The notes beneath the pieces are model-generated. The model ran no database searches and was not told the origin of the DNA. It saw only the letters and a program-made list of their open reading frames with translations. A program made the position numbers and the translations under genes. Of a DNA stretch of 64,000 nt, positions 1 to 8,542 are shown piece after piece. The first letter of the stretch is position 1; each line of letters starts with the position of its first letter. This DNA comes from Haliea sp. (lineage in GTDB: Bacteria; Pseudomonadota; Gammaproteobacteria; Pseudomonadales; Halieaceae). The DNA lies in contig JADJAL010000036.1 in the NCBI GenBank assembly GCA_016704305.1, positions 5,793 to 69,792 on the forward strand. Reading direction: 5' to 3'.

Positions 1-1305
1 CTCGCCCGTCTGCGGATTGGTGATTTTGAAGCTCACCACCGGCTTCTCGCCCTGCATGCTGCTGTCGATCGCCAGTATCTCGGCCATGAATTTGCTGCTG
101 GCCTCTACCGTGAGTATGCGGTGACTGTCCTGGATGCTGCCGGCGGCGCCGCCGGTGGAGTGGCAGCTGTCGCACTTGGAGTCATCGGTCTGGCCGCCCC
201 TGTGCCGCGCGAAATCCACATCGTCATGGCAGCTGCCGCAGGCGGCCTGCGTCGCGTAGAGGGACCAGTTGTCGCCCTGGGAGGTCTCGGTCAGCGTTTG
301 CTCCAGACCCGCGCCCGTGGCTGAGCCGACGTGACAGTTTACGCAATTGCGGATGTCCTGCGGAAAATGCACATGCGAATAGTCGTTGGGCGAGTTGCGA
401 AAACCGTAGATCACATACGGTTGGCCCGCCTGCACGCTCGGCAGGTTCGCGCCGCGGTGGATCTTGTGGATCATCACCTTGAAATCGACGGTATTGGTGC
501 TGTCGGGGTCGACGGAGCCGGCGTTATGGCAGGTGACGCAGTACTTCACGTCCTGTCGGCTACCGCCATGCACCGCCAGTGGATCATGGCAGCGATTGCA
601 ATTTGCCGTGGCCGCGATGTCCATGGAGAAAACGCCGTTGGTCGCCCCTGTTGCCGGTATCCAATCGCGATTGGGGTTGGCTTTGCCGGGCGCATTGTCA
701 AACTGGATGGCCACGCGGTGGGTGAGATTGGGGTTGTAGCCCAGGTCGAGCCCCTCGACCTCTGCCTGCGCCAGCACATCGGCCGGCAGGTTGGTGAGGC
801 TGGTGAGGTAGCGATAGCTGTAATTGCCCGCGCCGAGGTTGGTGAACTCGCCAATATTCCGGGACGAGACGCTCTCAAACGTGCCCTGCAGCTGCGGCAC
901 CGTGCCGATGCCGACCTGGGGTTGTGCAATCACGTTGACGTACGATTGCCAGGTACCGGTGGAACTCCCGAGCGGGCTGGTTTCAAGCTTGGATATGACA
1001 AAACGCACGTCTTCGACAGCCAGGTCGGTGATTGCGGCGTTGTTGCCATCGCTCAGCTGGAATTTGATAACCGGTTGGTTGTCGCTGTTGAGCGCGGCAT
1101 CGGTGATAAACGCATTCAGCACCTGTGCCTCACTGTAGGGATTCGGTGACGGCGTGGGGGGAATGGGCGGCGGAGGTGTCGGTTCATTCGGGGGAGGAGG
1201 GCCCGGATTCACGCCCGGGGCGCTGTTGCCACCGCCACCGCCGCCACAGGCGACGAGGAGACCGAGCAGGCCCGCCAATATCCAGCTGCGTGTGAATGTA
1301 AGCAT
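1..1305 (-). CDS. mtrC: OmcA/MtrC family decaheme c-type cytochrome, lipoprotein (partial, 3' end outside window)
   Basis: Outer-membrane, probably surface-exposed multiheme cytochrome that passes electrons to extracellular acceptors. The ATG at 1305 follows a strong GGAGAGGAAG ribosome site. The first 20 or so residues form a lipoprotein signal ending in LLVAC, followed by a poly-Gly and Pro-rich linker. The visible 435 residues hold five CXXCH heme sites (CNRCH, CVTCH, CVNCH, CGSCH, CDSCH). This fits the N-terminal pentaheme half of a ten-heme OmcA/MtrC protein; the other half lies beyond base 1. It is the last visible gene of a minus-strand operon, 19 bases after the MtrB-like barrel gene. 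Family membership is clear; the exact subtype (MtrC, MtrF or OmcA) is not resolved. Confidence 0.88.
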   Translation of the reverse strand, partial: MLTFTRSWILAGLLGLLVACGGGGGGNSAPGVNPGPPPPNEPTPPPPIPPTPSPNPYSEAQVLNAFITDAALNSDNQPVIKFQLSDGNNAAITDLAVEDVRFVISKLETSPLGSSTGTWQSYVNVIAQPQVGIGTVPQLQGTFESVSSRNIGEFTNLGAGNYSYRYLTSLTNLPADVLAQAEVEGLDLGYNPNLTHRVAIQFDNAPGKANPNRDWIPATGATNGVFSMDIAATANCNRCHDPLAVHGGSRQDVKYCVTCHNAGSVDPDSTNTVDFKVMIHKIHRGANLPSVQAGQPYVIYGFRNSPNDYSHVHFPQDIRNCVNCHVGSATGAGLEQTLTETSQGDNWSLYATQAACGSCHDDVDFARHRGGQTDDSKCDSCHSTGGAAGSIQDSHRILTVEASSKFMAEILAIDSSMQGEKPVVSFKITNPQTGE

Positions 1306-1324
1306 CGTCTTCCTCTCCCGGGTG

Positions 1325-3622
1325 CTACTGCCAGCTGTAAATTACTGCGGCACCCACATAGTGAATATCTTCGTTCGGGTTGGTCTGGCCGAAGGTCAGT
1401 ACCTTGCCGATGGTCGCTACCTGCACATTGTCCCAGGCCCAGTCATCGGTTTCGTAGCTGTAGAACTGATAGTCGAATTGCAGGGCCAGGTTGTCGCGCA
1501 ACTGCCAGATGCTGCTTGCCTGCAGGTGGTGCAATCGGGTATTGACGTCAGGCAGGTCGGAGGCGGTGACGGTGGCGCCGGGTTGCGTATGCAGGCTCTG
1601 CTCACTGCGCGTATCGACAAAGCTGTAATCGAGCTTCAGTTGCACGTCCGGCGCCAGCTGCCACTGCAGGTTGGCGCCCAGCGTGACGCTGCTGTCGGTG
1701 CCGTCGCTCTGCCAGTCCTGCTGGGGGTCGCTGGCCTGCGGCAGCGGTGCGTACACCGCGAAAGCGTCCTTCTCCGGTCCGCCGCGAAAGTTGCGGCTGT
1801 ACTGGTCTGACTGGTATTGGTCGTAGCCGGTGTAGGCGCTGGCAGACACGGCGTCTGACAGCGCGTAACTGGCGCTGAACTGGCCGCGATACCACTGCGC
1901 CTGCGTCAGGCCCAGCGCGCTGGCATCGTAATCATCGTCGCGCCACAACAGGTTCAGGTTCAGGTTCCAGCGCGTCGCCGGAAGGTAGCTGAAATCGGCG
2001 CTGCTCTCCCAGCGCTCGCGATTGGCCATGTAGTACTTCATCAGCAGCGGGTGCGTGATGTAGCGCTGGCTGTCGGGCGTGGCGTTGATCAGTTCGGTAT
2101 CCAGCAGCGCGTAATACGCCTGCGCCCACTCGTAGTCGTCCGCCGCGCGGTCGCCGTATTCCAGTTTCAGGCGGCTGCTGAAGTTCGGCCACGGTTGTAT
2201 GCGGTAACCGAGCGTGTAGCGGTCCTCCTCGGTTTGCTCGACGGGGGCGTTGCGCCGCTCCACTTGCTCATACGCGTACTCAAAGCTCAGTTTGCTGTTG
2301 AGCGGCAGGCGGTAACCGACCTCGGCGCCTGCAGTCTGCGTGGTGAGGTCGTGATCGGTGTTGTAGACCGTCATGAGTGGTTCAGGTTGATCGCGGCCGT
2401 CGCCGCGCACATACAGGTAGCCATCGCGGCTGATGTCATAGTCCCTGTCGCGCAGCTTGTAGAATACCTCGGTGTTCAACCTGGGCGCCGGGTTCCACAG
2501 CAGGCGGACATTGCCGGTGCTGGTGGCGACATCGCCGCCGAAATCGCTGCGCGGCACCGGCACCGTGACCACGAGCGCCTCGTTGACGGTGAAGGGCGCG
2601 TAATTCTGGTCCTGTGACGCCAGCGCGTAACTGCCGTCGAACTGCAGGCGCACCTTCGGCGAAAAGAGATAGCTTCCGCTCAGGCGCCCGCTGGTCTGGT
2701 CATTGTCCGGCGCGAGGCCCAGTCCACCGGTGCCAGCGGGATAACGCACATCCGCTCCGTAGGAACTGTAAGGGTTCTGCCACACCAGCAACTGGTCTTC
2801 GTTGTCGAACTTGGAGTACGCCAGTTGTCCGTTCAGGTGCAGGCGCTGCGCATCGTAGGCCACACCGACGTCAAATTCGGTGGTGCCGTAATCGACCGGC
2901 GTGCGCAGCAGCACCGCGTCCGCCGATGCGCCATCGATATAGATGCCCGCGCCCGCGTCGCCATGCCCTTCCTTGTGTTCGTAGGACAGGTTGCTGTTCA
3001 CGCTCCATTGGTCGTTGAGCCTGGCGTCAATCGCCATGTACGCCTTGTCGCGATCCAGCACGCGGTCGAAATCCCGCAACGCGCCGTCCAGCGTGGCGAA
3101 CTCGTTGGTGGTCTGGCCGCTCACCCAGCCGCTCGGCAGCGTTTGAACGACGTTGCCACGAAATGGCGTCTGGCCGCTGTCGTTGCGTACCTGTTGTTGT
3201 GAGTCGAAACCCAGGGTGAGGCGCAGGCGGTCCGCGCGGCCCCAGATGGCTTTGCCTTCCCGCGTGTCGAGGCCCATGTCTTGCAGGGAGACCTGCCAGT
3301 AATTGTCGCTACTGTGAAAATCCTGCCAGCGCAGATCGGCGATGGCGGTGGGCCCCTGTTGGCTGAGCCCGTTGTATTCGCCGAACATGTAGTTGTCGTC
3401 GCTGGTGTAACCGAGGCCGAGGCGCAGCGCGTTGGCATCCAGCGTATCCCATTTGGACCGGGCGGGCCGGGCCTGCAGTCCCAGTGGCGAGTATTGTTCG
3501 GTCGCTGCGCTGTCATCTTCCGCCGCTTGCGCCAGTGCGCCCGTTGCCAGTGCCGTCAGCAGCGGCACCACAAACGCGCCTCTGGTGGCAAAAGAGACGA
3601 GTTGGCGGCGGCGCGTGTTCAT
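1325..3622 (-). CDS. mtrB: MtrB/PioB family decaheme-associated outer membrane beta-barrel
   Basis: Porin-like sheath that holds the periplasmic decaheme cytochrome and connects it across the outer membrane to MtrC. The 765-residue product has a signal peptide ending near ALAQA. The rest is rich in alternating amphipathic strands with many Tyr/Trp/Asp residues, as expected for a 26-strand barrel. Start ATG 3622 overlaps the stop of the upstream mtrA-like gene by four bases (ATGA), indicating translational coupling. The mature N-terminus has no cysteine pair, although Shewanella MtrB carries a CXXC there, so this is a CXXC-less form. The C-terminus ends in YSWQ rather than the usual terminal Phe. 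The assignment rests on family-like sequence and on its place between two decaheme genes. Confidence 0.87.
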   Translation of the reverse strand: MNTRRRQLVSFATRGAFVVPLLTALATGALAQAAEDDSAATEQYSPLGLQARPARSKWDTLDANALRLGLGYTSDDNYMFGEYNGLSQQGPTAIADLRWQDFHSSDNYWQVSLQDMGLDTREGKAIWGRADRLRLTLGFDSQQQVRNDSGQTPFRGNVVQTLPSGWVSGQTTNEFATLDGALRDFDRVLDRDKAYMAIDARLNDQWSVNSNLSYEHKEGHGDAGAGIYIDGASADAVLLRTPVDYGTTEFDVGVAYDAQRLHLNGQLAYSKFDNEDQLLVWQNPYSSYGADVRYPAGTGGLGLAPDNDQTSGRLSGSYLFSPKVRLQFDGSYALASQDQNYAPFTVNEALVVTVPVPRSDFGGDVATSTGNVRLLWNPAPRLNTEVFYKLRDRDYDISRDGYLYVRGDGRDQPEPLMTVYNTDHDLTTQTAGAEVGYRLPLNSKLSFEYAYEQVERRNAPVEQTEEDRYTLGYRIQPWPNFSSRLKLEYGDRAADDYEWAQAYYALLDTELINATPDSQRYITHPLLMKYYMANRERWESSADFSYLPATRWNLNLNLLWRDDDYDASALGLTQAQWYRGQFSASYALSDAVSASAYTGYDQYQSDQYSRNFRGGPEKDAFAVYAPLPQASDPQQDWQSDGTDSSVTLGANLQWQLAPDVQLKLDYSFVDTRSEQSLHTQPGATVTASDLPDVNTRLHHLQASSIWQLRDNLALQFDYQFYSYETDDWAWDNVQVATIGKVLTFGQTNPNEDIHYVGAAVIYSWQ

Positions 3623-4502
3623 CGGGTCAGGCGCGCACCGGAGGGGTGGTTGGAGCCGTGCACCTGGGTGTGGCAGTTCAGGCAGTTCTTGCCCAACAGG
3701 TTCTGGTTGGCGGAGCCGCCGGCCAGTCCTTCACCGCCATACGGTACGCTGGGGTGGAATGCGGCCGCGTGGCATTGCTGGCAAAGCGCCGGCCCCTGGC
3801 GGTGAGCAGAGGTTCGTGGACCGAGCCGTGGGGACGATGGCACAGGGAGCAGTCTTCCGCCGCTGGCGGGTGTTCCCACAGGAACGGCCCGCGCTTGTCC
3901 TGGTGGCAGCTGAAGCAGTTGTCGTTCAGCGTCACCTCGCGCAGCGAGGCGTCACCGAAACCGCCGTGGGGGTTGTGGCAATCGACGCAGTCTGTCTTGC
4001 CCTCGATGATCGGATGGCGCGACGGCAGTTGCAATTCGGCGCGCACCTGCGTGTGGCAGTCGAGGCATAAAGCCTGCGCCGCCTGACCTTCCAATACCGG
4101 ATCCTGCCGCGTGTGCGATTGATGGCAGTCGCTGCAGGCCAGGTTCTCCTGCTGGTGGGCACTGCCCACCCAATGCATCTGTTCCTGGTTGTCGTGGCAA
4201 CCCTGGCAGCTGCCGTTGCGGGTCTCCACGTCGGACGTCCACAGCGGACCGAAGCTGATATCCACCGGTTTTTTCTTGCCGCGCATATCGTGTTGTTCGC
4301 TGGGCCCATGACAGGCCGTGCAGGCGTTCGCGCCACCGCCGTTCAGTGAGCCGTGCACCGTATTGAACACCAGGTGCACCGCGGAATCGCCGTCCGCTGC
4401 GTGGCAGTCGAGGCAGCCTGGCTCATCTTCCGCCCACGCGGCGGTGCTCGTCAGCAGTACGCTGCACAGAAAAATGATGGCCCTGAATGTGCTTCCCGTC
4501 AT
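3619..4502 (-). CDS. mtrA: MtrA/DmsE-type periplasmic decaheme cytochrome c (frameshifted)
   Basis: Soluble decaheme cytochrome that inserts into the MtrB barrel and carries electrons through the outer membrane. A signal peptide ends near AWA. Reading across one frameshift gives about 294 residues with exactly ten CXXCH motifs, from CLDCH near residue 30 to CLNCH near the C-terminus. The frame breaks at the C run at 3793-3796: one base is missing, and restoring it joins LLTARG to PALCQQCH and yields hemes nine and ten. The 3' end overlaps mtrB by four bases. Loss of a homopolymer base, with both sides conserved, suggests a sequence error rather than a dead gene. A perfect FNR-type palindrome lies about 100 bases upstream of the start. 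Confidence 0.88.
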
Positions 4503-4598
4503 TACGCTGCTTCGTCGTTATTTGAACTTCTTCTGTGCTGCAGTATGTCCCATCGAGGGCCAATGTTGCACCCAACCTCTGGCATCACAGCTGCCCTG

Positions 4599-4612
4599 TT
4601 GATCCAGATCAA
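4599..4612 (-). promoter_or_regulatory. Perfect FNR/ANR box upstream of the mtrA-like gene
   Basis: The palindrome TTGATCCAGATCAA matches the FNR/ANR consensus TTGAT-N4-ATCAA in every fixed base. It sits between the stop of the cymA-like gene and the mtrA start, centred about 103 bases before the ATG. This suggests oxygen-responsive activation of mtrA-mtrB-mtrC as a separate transcript. Confidence 0.7.
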
Positions 4613-4629
4613 TACTTCCGACTGCTTGC

Positions 4630-5192
4630 TCAGTCGCCGGGGTGTGCGATACCGGCGTGGCAGTCGATGCAGGATTTGCCCTCCATACGCTCTGGCCTAT
4701 GAGAACGCTGTGCCATTTTGCCCTGCAGCTCGGGCCGCATGCGCTCCACTGTGTGGCAATCGCGGCACTCCTGTGAATTGTTGGCCTGCAGGCGTGCGAT
4801 CTCCCGCGCCTTCATCGCAGGAAGGTGCGCCGCGTATTTCTCGGGCGTATCAATGATGCCGGTGAAGTGGCCCCAGACTTCCCTGGCGGCTTCCGCCTTG
4901 CGAATCATCTTGGGCACGAATGCTTTCGGCAGGTGGCAGTCGGAGCAGGTGGCGGTCACGCCGGTGCGATTGCTGAAGTGGGGGCGTTGGTCATTTGTGC
5001 ATAGGGGGTGTCTTTCATCTCATGGCAACTGATGCAAAATTCCTCGGTGCTGGTGGCGTGCAGGGTGGTGTCGAAGGCGATGACGCCAACCACGCCGAGC
5101 ACGATGCCAAGTGCCACCAGAGTGAGAACGGAGAGTGAGGCCGAGGGGCGGCGCAATCGGTCCAGCCATCGCTTGCGGGGGGATTCTGTCAT
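4630..5192 (-). CDS. cymA: CymA-like NapC/NirT family tetraheme quinol dehydrogenase (frameshifted)
   Basis: Inner-membrane-anchored cytochrome that oxidises quinol and delivers electrons to periplasmic decaheme carriers. An N-terminal membrane anchor spans about residues 20-42 and is followed by CISCH and the NapC-type EMKDTPYAQM segment. The frame is lost at a run of five G (plus strand 4980-4984). Adding one base restores NAPHFSNRTGVTATCSDCH and the rest of the protein. The corrected product has four CXXCH motifs (CISCH, CSDCH, CRDCH, CIDCH) and 187 residues, the usual CymA length. The exact reconstruction argues for a sequencing error. It lies 81 bases after the prenyltransferase gene and 127 bases before mtrA, with its own FNR-like promoter. 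Confidence 0.87.
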
Positions 5193-5231
5193 GCAAGTTC
5201 TCTTTATGCGTGTATCGATGAAACCTGACCG

Positions 5232-5277
5232 ATAATACTAGCGTACTGTGACGAATACGTTATCTGATCCAGATCAA
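5232..5277 (-). promoter_or_regulatory. FNR-like site and -10 element of the cymA-like gene
   Basis: On the minus strand TTGATCTGGATCAG (5264-5277) matches the FNR consensus except for the last base. Downstream are overlapping -10-like hexamers TAGTAT (5235-5240) and TATTAT (5232-5237), at the spacing expected for a class II FNR promoter. The cymA start is at 5192. The box overlaps the last codon of the prenyltransferase gene. Confidence 0.6.
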
Positions 5278-6266
5278 AACAGCAGTGTATCCAATAGTAC
5301 CCCGCCGAGAAAAAGCGTGGTAAAGCGCCTTGTGTGGCTGAAGGCATAGGCGGAAAACCACAATGGCCAGACGTTCTCGGGAAACACCTCGGGCGGAACC
5401 GGTGGCTTGGTATGCCCGAGTATACGGAACAGGGCGGGTAGTGAATGTGCGTTAGCCAACACAAGCAGCAGCGGCCAGTGGAAACTGCCTGCCAGCACCA
5501 GGGCGATGCACAGCGCGTACTGCGCGCAAACCATGCCGGCAATCGACAGTCGGGCGGTGCGTTCGCCGATGAGCACTGGCAATGTATTCACGCCCTTGCG
5601 TTTGTCCGCTTCCAGTTTGTCGGTGTGCTTGCCGAACAGCACAGTGGTTGGCCCCAGTGCAAACACCACGCTGAGCCAGGCCACGTCGGCGCTCCAGTTA
5701 CCTGCTTGCACATAGTAGGTGCCACCCACCATCAGCGGGCCCCACACCAGCAGCACGGCGGGTTCACCCAGGCCGTAGTACTTCAGCGGCCACGTGTAGA
5801 ACAGCACGAAGAATGCGCCGGCCAGCATCAGGTCCAGCGTGAGGCCCGCGCGCTGCATGATCAACCAGCCACCGAGTAGCAGCGCGATGCCGGCTGTTAC
5901 GCCCACATAGCGCCAGAACTGGCGCTCGTTCATCAGGCCATCTTCCAGCACGTGTACGCCATACTGGTTGCGATAGTAGTTATCCTTGTCGATACCGCGG
6001 CGCGAGTCGGTGTAGTCATTCAGCAGGTTGTTGGTCGCGTGGGCAAACATCAGGCCCAGCACCGTGGCGAGCCACAGGTCCCACTGGAAGTGCCCCGCCC
6101 GCCACGCCATCAATCCACCCAGAGCGGCGGCGGTAAAGGTCATGAACAGCACGGAAGCGCGACAGGCGATCAGCCACTTTGCCACCGGGTCCAGCAACTG
6201 CCACTCGCTGTGCGACAGCTTGGGCATCTGCGCCAGCGCGCGCCCCCACATCCTCACGTCAATCAT
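5274..6266 (-). CDS. UbiA superfamily prenyltransferase, MenA-like
   Basis: Integral membrane prenyltransferase that would attach a polyprenyl chain to an aromatic quinone precursor. The 330-residue product has about eight to nine hydrophobic segments and both Asp-rich UbiA motifs: the first is NLLNDYTDSRRGID near residue 83, the second is DKLEADKRKG near residue 217. The second motif and the overall layout resemble MenA (1,4-dihydroxy-2-naphthoate prenyltransferase) more than UbiA. It leads the electron-transfer operon, so it may supply or modify the quinol oxidised by the CymA-like protein; that is inference. Start ATG 6266 has an AGGGG-type ribosome site. Specificity cannot be settled from sequence alone. 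Confidence 0.8.
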   Translation of the reverse strand: MIDVRMWGRALAQMPKLSHSEWQLLDPVAKWLIACRASVLFMTFTAAALGGLMAWRAGHFQWDLWLATVLGLMFAHATNNLLNDYTDSRRGIDKDNYYRNQYGVHVLEDGLMNERQFWRYVGVTAGIALLLGGWLIMQRAGLTLDLMLAGAFFVLFYTWPLKYYGLGEPAVLLVWGPLMVGGTYYVQAGNWSADVAWLSVVFALGPTTVLFGKHTDKLEADKRKGVNTLPVLIGERTARLSIAGMVCAQYALCIALVLAGSFHWPLLLVLANAHSLPALFRILGHTKPPVPPEVFPENVWPLWFSAYAFSHTRRFTTLFLGGVLLDTLLF

Positions 6267-6455
6267 CTTGCCCCTGGCTCAACAACTCTCTCGCTCTACT
6301 GTCGAGGAAAGTGTCTGCAAAGTAAACTGATCTGGCCTGTCAGTGATGGACATCCTGTGCGGCGACCTCTATAACTGCGTGGGCAAGCGAGCCACGCGAG
6401 GGTGCAACTGCCAACGGCATAACCCTCGATTACTGGAACATTGACGGAGTACACG

Positions 6456-6737
6456 ATGAGCGACAAGACAGAAGATACCGGTGTTATCGAGGCGCTGCTG
6501 GCGCGGCTTAACGAATACCGCCTGCCCCGGTTGCTGGAACTGAAGGAACGCGTTGATCGCGGCGAGACGATCACCGACAACGATCTGCAACTGCTCGAAC
6601 GGGTGCTGGAGGATGGCCGCGAGGTCCAGCCCCTGATTGACAGGAACCCCGAGGTGCAGCCTATCTATGCCCAGATGACGACGCTGTACGCTGAGATCAC
6701 CGCGAAGGCCGTGCAGAACGAACAGAAGGCGACATGA
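6456..6737 (+). CDS. Small conserved-looking hypothetical protein
   Basis: Charged 93-residue protein, Glu/Leu/Arg rich and predicted mostly helical, with no signal peptide or membrane segment. ATG 6456 is preferred over an in-frame TTG at 6441 because a GGAG ribosome site lies six bases before it. The sequence alternates leucine and charged residues (ALLARLNEYRLPRLLELKERV), which suggests a coiled coil or helical hairpin. It diverges from the prenyltransferase gene, and its 3' end overlaps the convergent hydrolase gene by 41 bases. I do not recognise the family and assign no function. Confidence 0.65.
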   Translation: MSDKTEDTGVIEALLARLNEYRLPRLLELKERVDRGETITDNDLQLLERVLEDGREVQPLIDRNPEVQPIYAQMTTLYAEITAKAVQNEQKAT

Positions 6738-8058
6738 CAACAGCGCGGTCATTACCGAGCCACTCCATAAGCTGATCCATCACGCGCCTGTCATGCAGCA
6801 TCGCCAGATGTCCCAGGTTGTAGAAAATCCTGGTATGGTCCTGCGGAAATTCCAGCTCAAAGGCCGGGCTTTTATGCCTGCCAGTCGCGCTCGATGGGTG
6901 CACCAGGCCATCGCCCAGCAACCGTCCGATCCGCTGGCCTGAGCGCTTCGATAATGTGGCCGCGATCGCATAGTGTTGGACGCCACCAGGCAATGGCGTG
7001 GACTGTCGCTTGTCCGTGTGGTCTTCGTGTTCGTCGTGTTGCTGCCAGTCTTCGTCCCGCACATTGCCATGGCGCAGGTCGGTAATGCCGGCGCTGCGCA
7101 CCCGCCCGAGTGCCGACAGCGGCGCAGTGTACGGGCTGTACGTCAGGCTCTTCTGTAGCCAGAAACCACCGCGTTCCATCACGGCGCCATGGTGTGGCGT
7201 CCCGACATAAACCGCCTTGTCGACCTTGTCCAGCCACGCGTGGCCCTCTTCCTTTGCGATGTGCATCGCGCTGCGCGTGAGCAGCCCGCCCATGCTGAAC
7301 CCGATGAAGGTGATCGATTCGACTGGAACCGGCCACGCATCCAGCAAGCCGGTGAGCTGCGCGCAGAACTCGCGCGCATTGGTCGAGACATGGCGGCCGG
7401 AGTTGTACAGGACGTAGACCGGCGTGTAGCCGCTGTGCTGCGCCAGTGCCTCGGCGTGGTTGTGCTGGTGAGACGTCCATTCGCGGTCGTTCATGCTCAG
7501 GCCGTGTGCCAGGATCAGCAGCTTTCCACCAGGCGTAAACCCTTGATCCGAAAGCGCTGTCGGTTGCGGGTGAATCTCGACGGGGCGTTTGTCCACCTCG
7601 AACAGGTTGGCGAAGGGAATCCGTCGTTCACTTGCTCGGTCCTCGCTGGTGTGTTCCGCAGCGGCCAATGTTGCAGGTGTTGCCAGAGGCGGCAGCAGAA
7701 CGCGCAGTCGCATCCGAATGGCGAGTGGGTTGCCAGTGCGTGCCAGATGGTCGCCGCAGACCCCGTTCAGCGCCGCGATGACTGCCTCGCGGTGAGGGCC
7801 GGGTGGCCAGGCGCGGTCGAGGCCTGGCGAGACATGTTCGAGTACCCAGTTGGACGTGCGGCGCGTCGCGGAATTTATCCTGCGTATCGATTCATGGACG
7901 AGGCCGGCAATGCCCCGCGCCGGTCCCTCCGGTGCCTCGCCCAAGGGCCAGGGCGTGGCGGAGATGTTGCGGTACATGCCCTCGACGATGTGCGTCACTG
8001 CATCCGTCACGTCAAATACCAGATTCGCGCTACCGCGCAGCGTCTTGCCTGTTTCCAT
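6697..8058 (-). CDS. Alpha/beta hydrolase, lipase-like (PGAP1/esterase type)
   Basis: Predicted serine esterase or lipase of 453 residues. An oxyanion-side motif LILAHGLSMND lies near residue 182. The nucleophile elbow GFSMGG places the catalytic Ser at about residue 255. A GTPHHGA motif near residue 287 is typical of PGAP1/LipA-like lipases. No clear signal peptide is seen. The first 150 residues are an extra N-terminal region without recognised domain, possibly helical and membrane-associating. Start ATG 8058 is the first in the frame. The gene converges on a small hypothetical gene with a 41-base overlap. Substrate unknown. Confidence 0.8.
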   Translation of the reverse strand: METGKTLRGSANLVFDVTDAVTHIVEGMYRNISATPWPLGEAPEGPARGIAGLVHESIRRINSATRRTSNWVLEHVSPGLDRAWPPGPHREAVIAALNGVCGDHLARTGNPLAIRMRLRVLLPPLATPATLAAAEHTSEDRASERRIPFANLFEVDKRPVEIHPQPTALSDQGFTPGGKLLILAHGLSMNDREWTSHQHNHAEALAQHSGYTPVYVLYNSGRHVSTNAREFCAQLTGLLDAWPVPVESITFIGFSMGGLLTRSAMHIAKEEGHAWLDKVDKAVYVGTPHHGAVMERGGFWLQKSLTYSPYTAPLSALGRVRSAGITDLRHGNVRDEDWQQHDEHEDHTDKRQSTPLPGGVQHYAIAATLSKRSGQRIGRLLGDGLVHPSSATGRHKSPAFELEFPQDHTRIFYNLGHLAMLHDRRVMDQLMEWLGNDRAVVMSPSVRSARPSR

Positions 8059-8212
8059 AATGGGAACTCCCCAATTTGCGATCAGTCACCCGGCGCCGTC
8101 TCTGGTTTGCGGTGACGGTGGTTTGCGGTGACTGTGGTTGGTAGTCTCCTCCTCGGATGCTTTGCTGTAAACTGCTGCCCATTGCGTTCGATCAATGAAA
8201 GGAGTGATAAGC

Positions 8213-8512
8213 ATGGCCTATAGACGTATTTCGATTGATGAAGCCAAGGCACTGGTTGACGCGGGAGGCGTGACGATCGGCGATGTGCGTGATGCCGATT
8301 CCTTTAGCGCCGCGTGTATCGAGAATGCGATTAATGTCGCGCATGAAACCATGGACGAATTCCTGGCAGTCACCGACAAAAACAAGCCCCTCCTGCTCTA
8401 CTGTTACCACGGCAACTCCAGCCAGGGTGCGGCGAATTATTTTTCCGAGCTGGGATTCGTCGAGATTTACAGCATGGACGGCGGCTTCGAGGCCTGGCGG
8501 CAGAAATACTGA
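8213..8512 (+). CDS. glpE: GlpE-type single-domain rhodanese (thiosulfate sulfurtransferase)
   Basis: Cytoplasmic sulfurtransferase moving sulfane sulfur from thiosulfate to cyanide or to a thiol acceptor. The 99-residue protein is the usual GlpE size. The active-site loop CYHGNSSQG has its catalytic Cys at residue 64, against 65 in E. coli GlpE. The DVRDADSF and GGFEAWRQ motifs are also conserved. ATG 8213 is chosen because a GGAG site lies eight bases upstream; the in-frame ATG at 8195 has none. It is followed after 30 bases by a P450 gene on the same strand. Confidence 0.88.
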   Translation: MAYRRISIDEAKALVDAGGVTIGDVRDADSFSAACIENAINVAHETMDEFLAVTDKNKPLLLYCYHGNSSQGAANYFSELGFVEIYSMDGGFEAWRQKY

Positions 8513-8542
8513 GCCGCTGCGACACTGCGCGAGGCACCGCAG

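Noticed and set aside
331..1149. Long plus-strand ORF opposite mtrC
   Set aside because: Shadow of the minus-strand cytochrome gene, which carries the heme motifs.
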